Assembly (NCBI GenBank): GCA_900320515.1
Contig: ONSJ01000003.1
Span: forward strand, 1-64,000
Length of the DNA stretch: 64,000 nt
Direction of reading: 5' to 3'
From: an uncultured Methanobrevibacter sp.
GTDB lineage: Archaea > Methanobacteriota > Methanobacteria > Methanobacteriales > Methanobacteriaceae
The position numbers and the translations under genes are program-made. Every line of letters starts with the position of its first letter. Within the stretch, counting starts at the first letter, position 1. Of this stretch, positions 36,207-45,744 are shown one piece after another. Under the pieces are notes generated by a model. It had not been told where the DNA came from. It saw only the letters and a program-made list of their open reading frames with translations, and did no database searches.

Positions 36207-39200
36207 GACCTTAACGGTGTATTTTACGGTATCCTTGAGGTAAGTTGCCTGATAGGTTACCTTTTTGCCTTTCTTGAGCTTTTTAAGCACTTTTTTCTTG
36301 ATGGTGAATTTTGCAACACCTTTCTTGTTTGTTTTGGCAGTGTATTTTTTGCCCTTGAACTTGAGGGTGATCTTTTTGCCCTTGAGGTATTTGCCGTTCA
36401 CCTTAGCTAAAGTAGCTTTTATCACGAGTTTTTTGGCTGAGCGTTTGACCTTGACTTTTTGGAGTTTCAATACGTGTTTTACTGTTAGTTTTTTGGTTAC
36501 TTCAATGCCTAAAGCTTTTGTTGTGATTTTGTAGGTTCCAGGAGTCTGTGTGATCACGACTGTTGCAACACCATTGGCATTAGTGGTTACTGTTTTAAAG
36601 ACTTTGCCGTTTACAAGGAAAGTGACCTGAGTGTTTGCAGCAACCTTGCCATCAGTTCCATAGATTGTTACAGAGTATTTGGTGCCTGCTGAGTATATGA
36701 CGCTCAAATCGCCTGCAGTGATTTTAGGGTCAACGACTGTTTTAATGTTTACGCTGACTGTTTTGGTGAATGAGTCATAGTTGTCATCACCAGTGTACCT
36801 AATTGTTGCATTGTAAGTGCCATCTGCCAAGTCAGTTGGTTTTATGGTTGCTGAACCGTTGATTAAATCAGCGGCATAGTTTTTACCGCCGATGTTGACG
36901 ATTATGCTACCTGTTGCGTTTTTAGGCAGGTTGACTGTGAATTGCGGAGTTTTACTGTCGGTTGGAGTTGCAATATCCACGCTTGCATCAGGTTTTGAAA
37001 CTTTCACTGTGGCAGATGCAGTATATTTGGTTCCGTTGGCATCTTCAACTTCTACACGAATTTGAGCGGTGCCGTTCAGTCCTGTTACCGGAACGGTGAC
37101 TTTTCCTCCAGTGACTGGGGTTGTTGATACCTTTTCGCCATCCACATAAACGCTTACATTACCTGAGAAACCTTCAGGCAGGTCCATTGTAATGTTTCCG
37201 GAGCCGTCGGAACTGAATGTCTGTGGAATGGTCAGGTTATTGATTTCAACCCAAATCTCGTATAAGATAGGTTCATATCCGCCATCACCGTCATACACAT
37301 CAAATACGTGTTCGTCCAAATCATCGCCGATGTATTTGAATGATACGAAGTTGTCCTGTATCAGGTCGGCGGCGGAAATGCTTTCATTGATCTTGCCGTC
37401 TTTAAGCTCAACTGTCTTATATGGCTCGTTGTTGAGGATGATGGTGATGTTTCCTGTTGCGCTGCCAACATCGATTTCGACTCTTGCATCCTCACCCATT
37501 GCCACCAGACTGGACACGATTATCTTAGGTGAAAGCTCTATATCAGTGTATAAAGGTTCGATTTCAGTGTAGTTTCCTTCGTAAGCCACCTTAACATGAT
37601 ATTCTCCGTAACTCAAGCCCAAATCATTGACGTTGATTATGGCAGTGCCGTTTACAAGGGCAACTGTTTTCAATAGGCCATAGTCATAGCTTTCAGTATA
37701 CGGGTCATATAATCCCAGATATGCTGACAGATTGCCTGTAGCGTCGCTTGGCAATACCAATGCGAAGAATGTTGAGTCGTCATCGCCGTCTCTCACTATC
37801 ACATAACCTTCAATGGTAAAGTTATATGAGATTTCAGCGGCAGGATATTTGCTGTCACCTGGATATTTGACTGTGATTGTGTAGTTTCCTTCACCCAATC
37901 CTGTGAAATTGACTGTGGCTTCGCCTTCGATGATTGCGGCAGTGACGGTTTGACCGCCGATTGTTGCTGTGACATTTCCTGTTGCATCATCGGAAACTAT
38001 GATGAAGAATGGGTAGAATGAATACAGCGGCATGACGTTGTCATCTTCAAGGTTGGCTATGTACAATAATTGGGCAAAAGTGAATTTGCCTGATTTCGTT
38101 AATTTTTCATGAGTCTTATCGCCGGAATATGTGATTTCATATGTGTGTTCGCCGATTGCGAGATCCTTTATGATGATTGCGGCCTCACCATGGTCAACAA
38201 ACTCCATGGCATAGTCCTTTCCATCAATCAAGAGGCTTAAAGTTCCTGTTGCGTTAACATCATCGATGTCGAAATCTATCTCCTCATCGCCGTACATCAC
38301 TTCCGGAACGTCAATCCATGTTACGGTGAATGTGCCTTCCTGTGAAATCGGATTATAATACCTGTAGAAGGTTGCGTTGATTTTCCAGCTGTGGGTTCCC
38401 AGGGTCAGGTTTTCCATGTCAATGTCGCCGGTAATGGTGGCGCTATAGTAGTCATCGAAGTAAATTTCCTTGCCTGCGACAAGCTTGCCGTCAACGTAAA
38501 CCTCATATTCGAATCCTTGCGCATCCCTAGGGAGGTTGCTGATTATATATGCGTAATCCACATCTCCGAACTTGTTCAGTTTCTTGGCGAATTCGATGGT
38601 GACATTTGAATCCGGGCTGTTTTCAAATATCCTGAACTCATACTCCTTAAAGGTAACTCTATCTCCATCTTCACTGTAGATAACACAGAATGGATAATTA
38701 GTTATGTTTAATTTGTCTAGAGGCAAATCAATTGAAACTGATCCTCTTGCAGGGCCATTATATATATCCAAATTTTCTTCAGGGCCCCAATAACTACCTA
38801 AAATAATGAAAACGGAGAGATTGCCTTTTACATTATCTGGTGAACTGACAGTTACTGTGTAATTTCCATTTTTCCAGACATATTTAGCGTAATCTACACG
38901 AGGAACGACACTAATATCCTCATTAACCACCTCAACATCATAGTACTCACCTGTGTATTCGGCATAAATATCATAATCGCCGAACGGCAAATCACTTAAT
39001 GAAATCTCGGCTTTGCCGTCCTTTAATTCAACAGTCTTGATTGTTACTTTATGGTCATCTTCAAATTCATAAACTGTCAAGTTTCCTGAAGCATCGCCAG
39101 GCAGTGTCAATGATATGACATCATTTCCATTATATGTGAATGTTTCAGGAACATGGATGACCGGCTCAACACAAATGGAATAGTTGCATGATTTTTCAGG

Positions 39201-40499
39201 GAAGTTTCCAGTGAGCGTGAAGGTCAGGTTGTATTCGCCTATCGGCAGGTTGTCGATGAAAAAAGAGTCATACATATAATCGACCTCGAAGGTCAATGTT
39301 TTGTTTGCAACGACAACTGAAACAGTTCCTTCTGCATAACAGGACAAATCAACTGTGAATTCCGTGCTTTTTCCAAATTCAATGTAGTCATCCATTTCAT
39401 AGTCCTCACATTCAACATCGAAGTCGAAATCGAAAAGGAATGAGCCGTTGCCGGATTTATTAAAGTCCCCATTGCAGTATGTGATGTTGTAGGTGTGTTG
39501 CGTAAACTCCAAATCCTCATCGGACAGGTCTATCCTTATGCGGAAGCCGGAATAACCCTCGTCTATGTATTCTTCCACATCCCCGTCTCTGAATTTCTTA
39601 TCGTCGATTAGAACTGTTATACTTCCAAAATCTGATGGCAGATATACCATGATTGAAGTTTCAACAGTTTTGTAAGAGTTGGCGATTATCCTGTCCGGAA
39701 CATAGAATATTATGTCATCATAAATGAAATTGCGAACCTCTTCAAATGCATCGTAGCAATCATCGCCTGTGTAGTTAACTTTGAGAGTGTGCTTGCCCGG
39801 ATTTAAATCCGCCAGATCCTTGAAATATTGAGAATAGTTTTCCTTTCCAGTGTATAGCAGGTTATCATCAAGGAAAATGGAATAATTATTTTTTAAATCC
39901 GATACAAGGTCAAAATAAAATTCAGCTTCATCATCACCGGTCAAGACGAAATCGGGAACAGCAAAATCAAATCTAGGAGCAGTATCAGTTATGAATAAAG
40001 TGTCATAATCTGAAGTCTCATTATAATAGCCATCACCAGAATAGACAACCTTAAACCAATGTGTGCTGCCAACTGAAAACATTTCGGCCAGATTTCCCAA
40101 TTTTCCCAATTTAAGGGAATAGATATAAATATCGGAATCATCTTCATCCACAACATAATCCAAATTAGTTAATTCATCCTCAAATACCTGGTTACTCTCG
40201 TCATCAATGAAAACGGTAACATTTCCTTTTGCATCATTAGGGGCAGTGATTTCTGCAAAAGCATAGTCCTCATCTAAAGGAATGCCTCCTTCATCGTCAG
40301 TATTCAGAGATACGTCGACATCCTCATCGTCATAGTCGGAAAGCGTATCCCCTTCTCCACTATCGATTGAAACTGTCTCATCTACAGAATCATCGTTGTC
40401 GATTGCTGCAAGCGCATCTGAATCATCCGACGCGCTGACAGCACCTATTGTCAAAATGGCCAGTATCAAACCGACCATTATCAAATGCTTAATCTTCAT
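36198..40499 (-). CDS. Adhesin-like protein with about ten Ig-like repeats (1433 aa)
   Basis: Start at 40499 (MKIKHLIMVGLILAILTIGA) rather than the frame-extending ATG at 40517, because the shorter form opens directly with a signal peptide and has TGTGA just upstream. A very acidic linker (residues about 25-80) is followed by about ten Ig-like domains, each with a D-A-(T/K)-GN-(V/L)-(T/S)-V-(Y/F)-I-D core and a closing YxGD-(K/S)Y strand. The C-terminus is the basic module (KVKRSAKKLVIKATL, GKKYTAKTNKKGVAKF, TVKVKK). It is a surface protein with unknown ligand and a paralogue of the 512- and 728-residue neighbours. Confidence 0.88.
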   Translation of the reverse strand: MKIKHLIMVGLILAILTIGAVSASDDSDALAAIDNDDSVDETVSIDSGEGDTLSDYDDEDVDVSLNTDDEGGIPLDEDYAFAEITAPNDAKGNVTVFIDDESNQVFEDELTNLDYVVDEDDSDIYIYSLKLGKLGNLAEMFSVGSTHWFKVVYSGDGYYNETSDYDTLFITDTAPRFDFAVPDFVLTGDDEAEFYFDLVSDLKNNYSIFLDDNLLYTGKENYSQYFKDLADLNPGKHTLKVNYTGDDCYDAFEEVRNFIYDDIIFYVPDRIIANSYKTVETSIMVYLPSDFGSITVLIDDKKFRDGDVEEYIDEGYSGFRIRIDLSDEDLEFTQHTYNITYCNGDFNKSGNGSFLFDFDFDVECEDYEMDDYIEFGKSTEFTVDLSCYAEGTVSVVVANKTLTFEVDYMYDSFFIDNLPIGEYNLTFTLTGNFPEKSCNYSICVEPVIHVPETFTYNGNDVISLTLPGDASGNLTVYEFEDDHKVTIKTVELKDGKAEISLSDLPFGDYDIYAEYTGEYYDVEVVNEDISVVPRVDYAKYVWKNGNYTVTVSSPDNVKGNLSVFIILGSYWGPEENLDIYNGPARGSVSIDLPLDKLNITNYPFCVIYSEDGDRVTFKEYEFRIFENSPDSNVTIEFAKKLNKFGDVDYAYIISNLPRDAQGFEYEVYVDGKLVAGKEIYFDDYYSATITGDIDMENLTLGTHSWKINATFYRYYNPISQEGTFTVTWIDVPEVMYGDEEIDFDIDDVNATGTLSLLIDGKDYAMEFVDHGEAAIIIKDLAIGEHTYEITYSGDKTHEKLTKSGKFTFAQLLYIANLEDDNVMPLYSFYPFFIIVSDDATGNVTATIGGQTVTAAIIEGEATVNFTGLGEGNYTITVKYPGDSKYPAAEISYNFTIEGYVIVRDGDDDSTFFALVLPSDATGNLSAYLGLYDPYTESYDYGLLKTVALVNGTAIINVNDLGLSYGEYHVKVAYEGNYTEIEPLYTDIELSPKIIVSSLVAMGEDARVEIDVGSATGNITIILNNEPYKTVELKDGKINESISAADLIQDNFVSFKYIGDDLDEHVFDVYDGDGGYEPILYEIWVEINNLTIPQTFSSDGSGNITMDLPEGFSGNVSVYVDGEKVSTTPVTGGKVTVPVTGLNGTAQIRVEVEDANGTKYTASATVKVSKPDASVDIATPTDSKTPQFTVNLPKNATGSIIVNIGGKNYAADLINGSATIKPTDLADGTYNATIRYTGDDNYDSFTKTVSVNIKTVVDPKITAGDLSVIYSAGTKYSVTIYGTDGKVAANTQVTFLVNGKVFKTVTTNANGVATVVITQTPGTYKITTKALGIEVTKKLTVKHVLKLQKVKVKRSAKKLVIKATLAKVNGKYLKGKKITLKFKGKKYTAKTNKKGVAKFTIKKKVLKKLKKGKKVTYQATYLKDTVKYTVKVKK

Positions 40500-40514
40500 A
40501 ATTTCACATCTTAG

Positions 40515-40532
40515 CATATTCGTTTGAATATG
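40515..40532. promoter_or_regulatory. Inverted repeat in the leader of the 1433-aa adhesin
   Basis: CATATTCGTTTGAATATG has 7-bp arms around GTTT and lies 16 nt upstream of the ATG at 40499. A TATA-like TTATAAATAAG on the minus strand lies about 25 bp further upstream, so the repeat should overlap the transcription start. Candidate operator, similar in placement to the repeat at 2477-2493. Confidence 0.4.
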
Positions 40533-40752
40533 ATATAGTATTTTGACTGCAACTTATTTATAACATTCGGTTTGATGCGAACGAAATTGGCATTTTTTAA
40601 AAAATTAGATGGATTTAAAGTTGAATGATGTAAAATCCGATTATAAGCAATTCATGAAAAAAATAAAGAAATTTGAATATTTAATGCGTATTTTTAAACA
40701 TTGTTTTAAATCAGCACGGAAGTTTTTGCAGAGGTTGTTTCCCAATTGAAAC

Positions 40753-42939
40753 CTAAAGCGTGACTGTGCTCCCCTTATAGGTGGCCTTGACGCTTCTTAT
40801 CTTTTTTGGCTTTTTGACGCTCAGCTTGGCGATGCCTTTTTTATTGGTTTTGACCTTGTAGACCTTGGAGTCGACCTTGATTTTCACAACTTCGTTTTTA
40901 ACCTTCTTGTTGATTGTTGCCTTGACAATGAGCCTGTTTTTAGTCCTGCTTGCCTTTATGCTTATCGGCTTTACCCTAAACTTCTTGGTGAGCTTTGACC
41001 CCTTGTATGTGACCGTCAGCGTGTATCTTTTCTTTTTGAGCTTCATTGATTTTTTGAACTTCAGAACACCGTTCTTATCCGTTCTGACTTTATAGGTCTT
41101 GCCGTTGAACTTTACAGTCACCACCTTGGATATAAGAGGTTTTCCCTGCTTTGTTAGAAGTTTCATCTTCACATTGACTCCTTTGAAGGTGACTTCAGAT
41201 GAAACGGGCTTGATTTTTGCCTTATATACTGTTACGACCCTCCACTGGTCAAGGTCCTCGAATCCGCTGGCGCCGTAATAGTCGATGTATATGTCATGTT
41301 CCCCCACTGCGAGGTTTTTAAGGGAGTATCTTGCAATTCCTTCCTTGATGATGACCTTATAAGGCTTATCGTCTATGTTGAATATCACATGGCCCCTGCA
41401 ATCCTTTGGAACTTCCACGATGACGTATCCGTCTTCTCCTGCTGTAAATCTGTAGGTAACGCTGATTTTAGGGACAATCGTGAATGATGCCTCCACATCC
41501 TCGATGTCATAGTCATCGCCGCTGTAGCTTAAAAGCAGGTTATAATCTCCCGGAGCTAAGGAGTCTATTTTAGCCTCAGCATATCCGTTGGTGAGTCCAA
41601 CAGTTCTGTAGAGGTTTCCGTTGACATAGACCATGAGGCTACCACAAGCATCTCCTGGAAGCTCAAGGAAAACCTTTGATGAGTCCATGTATTCGACCTC
41701 ATCGGGAACATGGAAGCCGTAGTTTATCGTGAATTCGTAGGTCCTTTTAAGGGTGTAGAACTTGTCGTCACCTGCAAAGGAAACGGTCATGGTATAGTTT
41801 CCTGAACCGAGATTGGACACATCCACTTCAACCTGGTTGTTGACTATGTTTTCGCTGCGCTTGAATGGGTATCTTGTGCCGTTGATTTCGATTGTGAGGA
41901 GGTTGTTGTTGAGGGTGTCTGGCAGCATGACCTCTATTATGTTTTCATCGCCGTATGTGAATGGCACGATCCACACGTCGAAGTCATATGTCATGTTTAC
42001 GGATTGGTTTTTGGTCCTTGAGAAGTCCTTGCCTTCGAAAGACACAGTGACCTCACGGTCAGTGTATTTTATGTAGTTTTCAAGGGAGAGTATGTACTCG
42101 CCGTTGGATGTCTTTGATGATGCCACCAGCCTGCCGTCGATGTATACCTTGACGCTTCCTGAGGCTTTGGATGATGCTTCAACCGAGATGCAGTCGTCAT
42201 GGCTGATGTTTATGACCTTGGGTATGCTTATTAGCACATCGACTACGGTGAAGTTGAATGTCCTGTTGAACGGCCGGTAGTAGGAATCTCCGAGATATGA
42301 TATCGTGACATTGTGCCTTCCCAAATCAAGACTTGAAAACAGGTCGGTCTGCCATGAAAGGACCGGCATTGCAGAGGTTCTCTCAACCAGTTTGCCGTCG
42401 ATGTAAAGCTCAACCGTGCCGTTGGCTGACCTTGGAAAGACCAGCGCCACCTGGTGCTCCTTGTAGTGAAGGATCTCTTCTGGAAAGCGCAGGACGTCAT
42501 AGTCCGGAGGATATGACATCACCTTCAGGGACTTTGTGATGTTGAAGTCAGCTCCGTTGTAGAATGCGGATACCTTATATGTCTTCATGTCCATCGGAGG
42601 ATATACGTTGGCTATGATGATGAATTTAGGCTTTGGAAGCTTTATCGGGATTTCAAATGAATGGTCAGTAATCGTTTCGTTGTATATTGCCTCATCGTTT
42701 ATCTTTATGCAGAACTCACCGGAGGCGCTTTCCGGAAGCTCGACTGATATGTTTCCCAAATCCTTTTCCCATACCTGCTCGTCGAATGTGACATTGATGT
42801 GTGAGGTTATGTCCTCTGATTCTAAAAGCGGTTCGGTTTCAGTGGCGTTTGCATCCGTCAGGTTGTCCGCTGCGCTGACGCATGCCATAAATGCCAAAAG
42901 AAAAAGCAGGCTCGACACTACCATCCATCTAATCTTCAT
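40753..42939 (-). CDS. Adhesin-like protein with Ig-like repeats (728 aa)
   Basis: Signal peptide MKIRWMVVSSLLFLLAFMACVSAAD, then about five to six Ig-like repeats (PRSANGTVELYIDGKLV, PDTLNNNLLTIEINGTRY, PGDACGSLMVYVNGNLYRTV and PKDCRGHVIFNIDDKPYKV are equivalent strands). The last 160 residues are lysine-rich and contain two copies of the module (VKFNGKTYKVRTDKNGVLKF and KVDSKVYKVKTNKKGIAKL). Base composition is visibly richer in G+C than the neighbouring 1433-residue gene. No ribosome binding site is seen before the ATG, so translation may be leaderless or weak. Confidence 0.87.
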   Translation of the reverse strand: MKIRWMVVSSLLFLLAFMACVSAADNLTDANATETEPLLESEDITSHINVTFDEQVWEKDLGNISVELPESASGEFCIKINDEAIYNETITDHSFEIPIKLPKPKFIIIANVYPPMDMKTYKVSAFYNGADFNITKSLKVMSYPPDYDVLRFPEEILHYKEHQVALVFPRSANGTVELYIDGKLVERTSAMPVLSWQTDLFSSLDLGRHNVTISYLGDSYYRPFNRTFNFTVVDVLISIPKVINISHDDCISVEASSKASGSVKVYIDGRLVASSKTSNGEYILSLENYIKYTDREVTVSFEGKDFSRTKNQSVNMTYDFDVWIVPFTYGDENIIEVMLPDTLNNNLLTIEINGTRYPFKRSENIVNNQVEVDVSNLGSGNYTMTVSFAGDDKFYTLKRTYEFTINYGFHVPDEVEYMDSSKVFLELPGDACGSLMVYVNGNLYRTVGLTNGYAEAKIDSLAPGDYNLLLSYSGDDYDIEDVEASFTIVPKISVTYRFTAGEDGYVIVEVPKDCRGHVIFNIDDKPYKVIIKEGIARYSLKNLAVGEHDIYIDYYGASGFEDLDQWRVVTVYKAKIKPVSSEVTFKGVNVKMKLLTKQGKPLISKVVTVKFNGKTYKVRTDKNGVLKFKKSMKLKKKRYTLTVTYKGSKLTKKFRVKPISIKASRTKNRLIVKATINKKVKNEVVKIKVDSKVYKVKTNKKGIAKLSVKKPKKIRSVKATYKGSTVTL

Positions 42940-43054
42940 GAAAATAGTTTTATTCGAAGAGGTAAAAATAATTTTGCAAAATGAAATTTGCTTTTATGTG
43001 TGATGTTCGCTCAGGAAATGTGGTGTGAAATATCTGCGATGAATGTTTGATTAA

Positions 43055-43092
43055 AAAAAAGAAAAGGTATAAGGAGGTTATCTCCTTATTTA
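43055..43092 (-). terminator. Terminator of the truncated adhesin remnant
   Basis: ATAAGGAG (43069-43076) pairs with CTCCTTAT (43082-43089), with the stop codon at 43086-43088 inside the arm and a T-run on the mRNA side beyond it. Confidence 0.6.
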
Positions 43093-43721
43093 ACTTTGAT
43101 TTTAACTTTTTTGCTTATGCCATTGTAGTTTTTGTCTCCGGCGAATTTGACTGTTGCCTTATATGTGCCTTTTTTAGTTAACTTTTTGATTTTAAAGGTT
43201 GCTTTACCTTTGGCGTTTGTGGTTGCCTTGTAGGTTTTGCCTTTAATTTTTAAGGTAACTTTTGCATTCTTCAAAGCTTTGTTTAGGTTGGTCTTTAAAG
43301 TGATTGTGTACTTCTTGACTTTAACACTGTGTTTGAAGGTTTTCTTTTTGGCAGTCAATTTTGGCGTTGCCTTTTTGGCTGGCGCATTTGTATTTGTCGG
43401 AGTGCTTGGTGATCCGGCATCGCTTTTCTTGCTGACGATTATGTCTGCATAACTGGTTACTGCGTCGTGGTTTGCGTCAGGTATTGTCGTAATGCTTAAG
43501 ACGTATGTTCCTTCATCCAATCCGGAAACAGAAATCTTATTTCCTGAAACATCAATGACAGCATTAGGCTGGCCGAGAACATGAGCTTTAACACCAACAG
43601 CGTCGCCAAATGAAACGTAAGCTGAACCGACACTGCCAACTTCGAATTCTAGGCCGAATCCAACTAAGGAAGGAACCTTATCGATTGAAATATTCCTACT
43701 TAAATATGAAACATGAGAAAG
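43086..43721 (-). pseudogene. 5'-truncated adhesin-like gene
   Basis: The frame is open from 43721, just after a TGA at 43722-43724, to the stop at 43086, about 211 codons, but has no ATG and no signal peptide. It encodes an incomplete Ig-like region (KVPSLVGFGLEFEVGSVG, DVSGNKISVSGLDEGTYVL), a Pro/Thr/Ala linker and the basic C-terminal module (KKATPKLTAKKKTF, GKTYKATTNAKGKATF, ending SKKVKIKVK). A TTG at 43520 could start only the C-terminal piece. The best reading is a decapitated adhesin whose 5' part was lost. Confidence 0.75.
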
Positions 43722-43742
43722 TCAAGAAACCCGAATTTTCAT

Positions 43743-43791
43743 ATGTAATGCAATGTGTGTTTTCGCCATTATAATGGAATTTGCATTACAT
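43743..43791. repeat. 49-bp inverted-repeat element
   Basis: ATGTAATGCAA (43743-43753) is the exact reverse complement of TTGCATTACAT (43781-43791); the centre contains a second palindrome CCATTATAATGG. It lies just upstream of the broken 5' end of the adhesin remnant and could be a small transposable relic or a hairpin. Confidence 0.6.
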
Positions 43792-44003
43792 TTATATGAG
43801 ATGTTTTCAAACTAAGTGATGCCAATGCCAAAACCGACTGTTAAAAAAAAGTATTTATTAATCTATATATAAATATGCATTCAATATAATTTAAAAAGAC
43901 CATACAGTAAAATTTATTTTTCCTACACCACAATCAAAGACTCAAAATATATATCCTATCAGCACAATACATTTAACCGTAAGAAACTTAGTGAGGTGAC
44001 AAC

Positions 44004-44417
44004 ATGGCATTGGAAGGTGCTGAAAGAATAGATGAATTTTTAAACGAAGCGAAAGTGTTTTTCCTGGCAACAGTTGACGGAGACAAACCTAAAAACAGGC
44101 CGTTAGGCTTTCACCTTTTAAAGGACGGCAAGATCTACTTTGGCGTGGGGGATTTCAAGGACGTCTACAAGCAGATGAGAAAAAACCCATACGTTGAAAT
44201 CGTCGCCCTTGTGGAAACCGATTTCTTAAGGTATTACGGAAAGGCCGTCTTTGAAGAGGACTACACACTCGGGCAAAGCATTGTTGCAGGCAACGAATTC
44301 CTTCAGGGAATCTACAACGATGAAACCGGATTCAAGCTGGGAATCTTCCACCTTGAAGAGGCAACAGCCGAAATCCGTGACATCACCGGAAAAATCAACG
44401 AATCATACAAGTTTTAG
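44004..44417 (+). CDS. Pyridoxamine 5'-phosphate oxidase-like FMN-binding protein
   Basis: 137 residues of the split-barrel flavin-binding fold: AKVFFLATVDGDKPKNRPLGF (beta-strand and FMN phosphate contact), DGKIYFGVGDFKDVYKQMRKNP and VEIVALVETDFLRYYGKAVFEED. Such proteins in methanogens bind FMN or F420 and reduce small molecules; the substrate cannot be told from sequence. GTGAGGTGA precedes the ATG. The last 12 codons and the following terminator are duplicated at 45018-45073. Confidence 0.88.
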   Translation: MALEGAERIDEFLNEAKVFFLATVDGDKPKNRPLGFHLLKDGKIYFGVGDFKDVYKQMRKNPYVEIVALVETDFLRYYGKAVFEEDYTLGQSIVAGNEFLQGIYNDETGFKLGIFHLEEATAEIRDITGKINESYKF

Positions 44418-44436
44418 GTTTGGTTAACTCTAAACC
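44381..44436 (+). repeat. 56-bp direct repeat, left copy (gene 3' end and terminator)
   Basis: It covers the last codons (DITGKINESYKF), the TAG and a GGTTT...AAACC hairpin of the oxidoreductase gene. It matches 45018-45073 at 53 of 56 positions. Confidence 0.85.
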
Positions 44437-44444
44437 TTTAATCA

Positions 44445-44729
44445 TCACCCATTTCCATTTTTAGACTTGTTCCATCTTCCAACGAAAACATCGAAATTAT
44501 GTTTCATCGGAGGATACCCATTTTTTCGGTCTCTCTCAACAGCTTTTCTACCTCTTTCAAGCATTTCCTCCCTTGTGTATTTAGGAGGCACATAATAGTC
44601 ATCACAAAACAGACCTCTCCTGATATAGCGATCTATTAGCTCATCAATTGAGATGTTTAACTTATTTGATTTCTCCCCCAGTTTTGCCTCTATTATCTCA
44701 TCACCAATAATAATTTCATTATCAGACAT
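44445..44729 (-). CDS. 94-residue hypothetical protein
   Basis: MSDNEIIIGDEIIEAKLG...LNISIDELIDRYIRRGLFCDDYYVPPKYTREEMLERGRKAVERDRKNGYPPM. Helical and charged, with a central ISIDELIDRYIRRGL segment that could be a ribbon-helix-helix-like or antitoxin-type helix pair, but no partner toxin is adjacent. Family not recognised. It lies between two 56-bp direct repeats, which suggests arrival as an insertion. Confidence 0.65.
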   Translation of the reverse strand: MSDNEIIIGDEIIEAKLGEKSNKLNISIDELIDRYIRRGLFCDDYYVPPKYTREEMLERGRKAVERDRKNGYPPMKHNFDVFVGRWNKSKNGNG

Positions 44730-45017
44730 TAAAACACCTCATGAAAACATTAAAAGCACCGATTCAATTGGAATAATCTAATTTCAATGGATTTCATCAA
44801 AATTAAATACAATTGAAATTATACCCAAATATCCAATAATTTCTTAAATCATATTATGTTTTAATAGTATATAAAGTTAATGAAATGCAAAAAAAATAAA
44901 TAAAGACCATAATTATCTTAAAATAGTTAATTTGAGTTAAAATAACTTATTTAAATAAAATAAATCAAAAAAAGTTATTGTTCAAGTGTAATATAATATG
45001 ATAGAAAAAATAATCCT
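44730..45017. other. AT-rich gap inside the direct-repeat-bounded segment
   Basis: About 290 bp of A/T-rich sequence upstream of the 94-residue gene, containing its probable promoter near 44870 (TATATAAAG-like) and no other gene or clear structure. Confidence 0.4.
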
Positions 45018-45054
45018 CATCACCGGAAAAATAAACGAATCATACGAATTTTAG
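44998..45054 (+). pseudogene. Duplicated C-terminal fragment of the oxidoreductase gene
   Basis: A short frame MIEKIILITGKINESYEF ends with TAG in the same register as the C-terminus of the 44004-44417 gene. Only the final dozen codons and the terminator are present, so it is a remnant, not a gene. Confidence 0.75.
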
Positions 45055-45073
45055 GTTTGGTTAACTCTAAACC
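45018..45073 (+). repeat. 56-bp direct repeat, right copy
   Basis: Second copy of the 3'-end/terminator sequence at 44381-44436, offset by 637 bp, three mismatches. The two copies bracket the 94-residue gene. Confidence 0.85.
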
Positions 45074-45121
45074 CTATTTTTTTAGATAAATATAAATGTT
45101 TAACAATTGATATAATTTATT

Positions 45122-45721
45122 ATGAAGATTGAACTTGACAACACCGAGGAGAAAATCGTAAGGGCAGCATTTGACATCATTCAAAAGGAAGGCCTCACAA
45201 AGGCCACAACCAAAAGAATTGCCGCAGAAGCGGGCGTGAATGAGGTTACAGTATTCAGGAAGTTCAAAAACAAGAACAATCTCGTTGAAATCACAAAGGC
45301 GTACCATTTCCAGATACTCATTGGCAAGCTGGAGGAGATTTTCGACTTTAGAGAGGATGAGGAAACCGACGAGTATCTCAGAAGCAATTTCACAGAACTC
45401 ATCAACCTTCCCGAAGAGGATTTCAGCATCATCAAGGTGGCTCTTGAGGACGTGAGGGCAGTCTCCGACAAGAAGCTTTTGATTGCACAGATTACAGATG
45501 CAATACTGGACAAGTTTGAGGAGTTCTTCACCCTTCAGATCGAGGAGGGAAGAATCAGGAAAGTCAACCCGAGAGTATTGGGCACACTCTGTTACAGCAT
45601 AACCTTCCAGTCACTTGTCCTGTGGAAGATATACAGCGAAAGCATTGAGTTGGACGGAATAGACTATTCCACCGAATTTCTGGACATACTCAACAATGGA
45701 ATCCGGATTGGGGATGCTTAA
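45122..45721 (+). CDS. TetR-family transcriptional regulator
   Basis: 199 residues. The N-terminal helix-turn-helix is classic TetR: EEKIVRAAFDIIQKEGLTKATTKRIAAEAGVNEVTVFRKFKNK. The C-terminal half is an all-helical ligand-binding and dimerisation domain without recognisable ligand. It probably represses a nearby gene; the closest candidates are itself and the flavin protein at 44004, but no palindromic operator was identified. Confidence 0.92.
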   Translation: MKIELDNTEEKIVRAAFDIIQKEGLTKATTKRIAAEAGVNEVTVFRKFKNKNNLVEITKAYHFQILIGKLEEIFDFREDEETDEYLRSNFTELINLPEEDFSIIKVALEDVRAVSDKKLLIAQITDAILDKFEEFFTLQIEEGRIRKVNPRVLGTLCYSITFQSLVLWKIYSESIELDGIDYSTEFLDILNNGIRIGDA

Positions 45722-45744
45722 GCTTTCTCACCTGTCCGATTCAT

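Noticed and set aside
43086-43520. A short intact gene of 144 codons starting with TTG
   Set aside because: The same frame continues upstream to 43721 with clear adhesin-type sequence, so the TTG is internal to a truncated gene.
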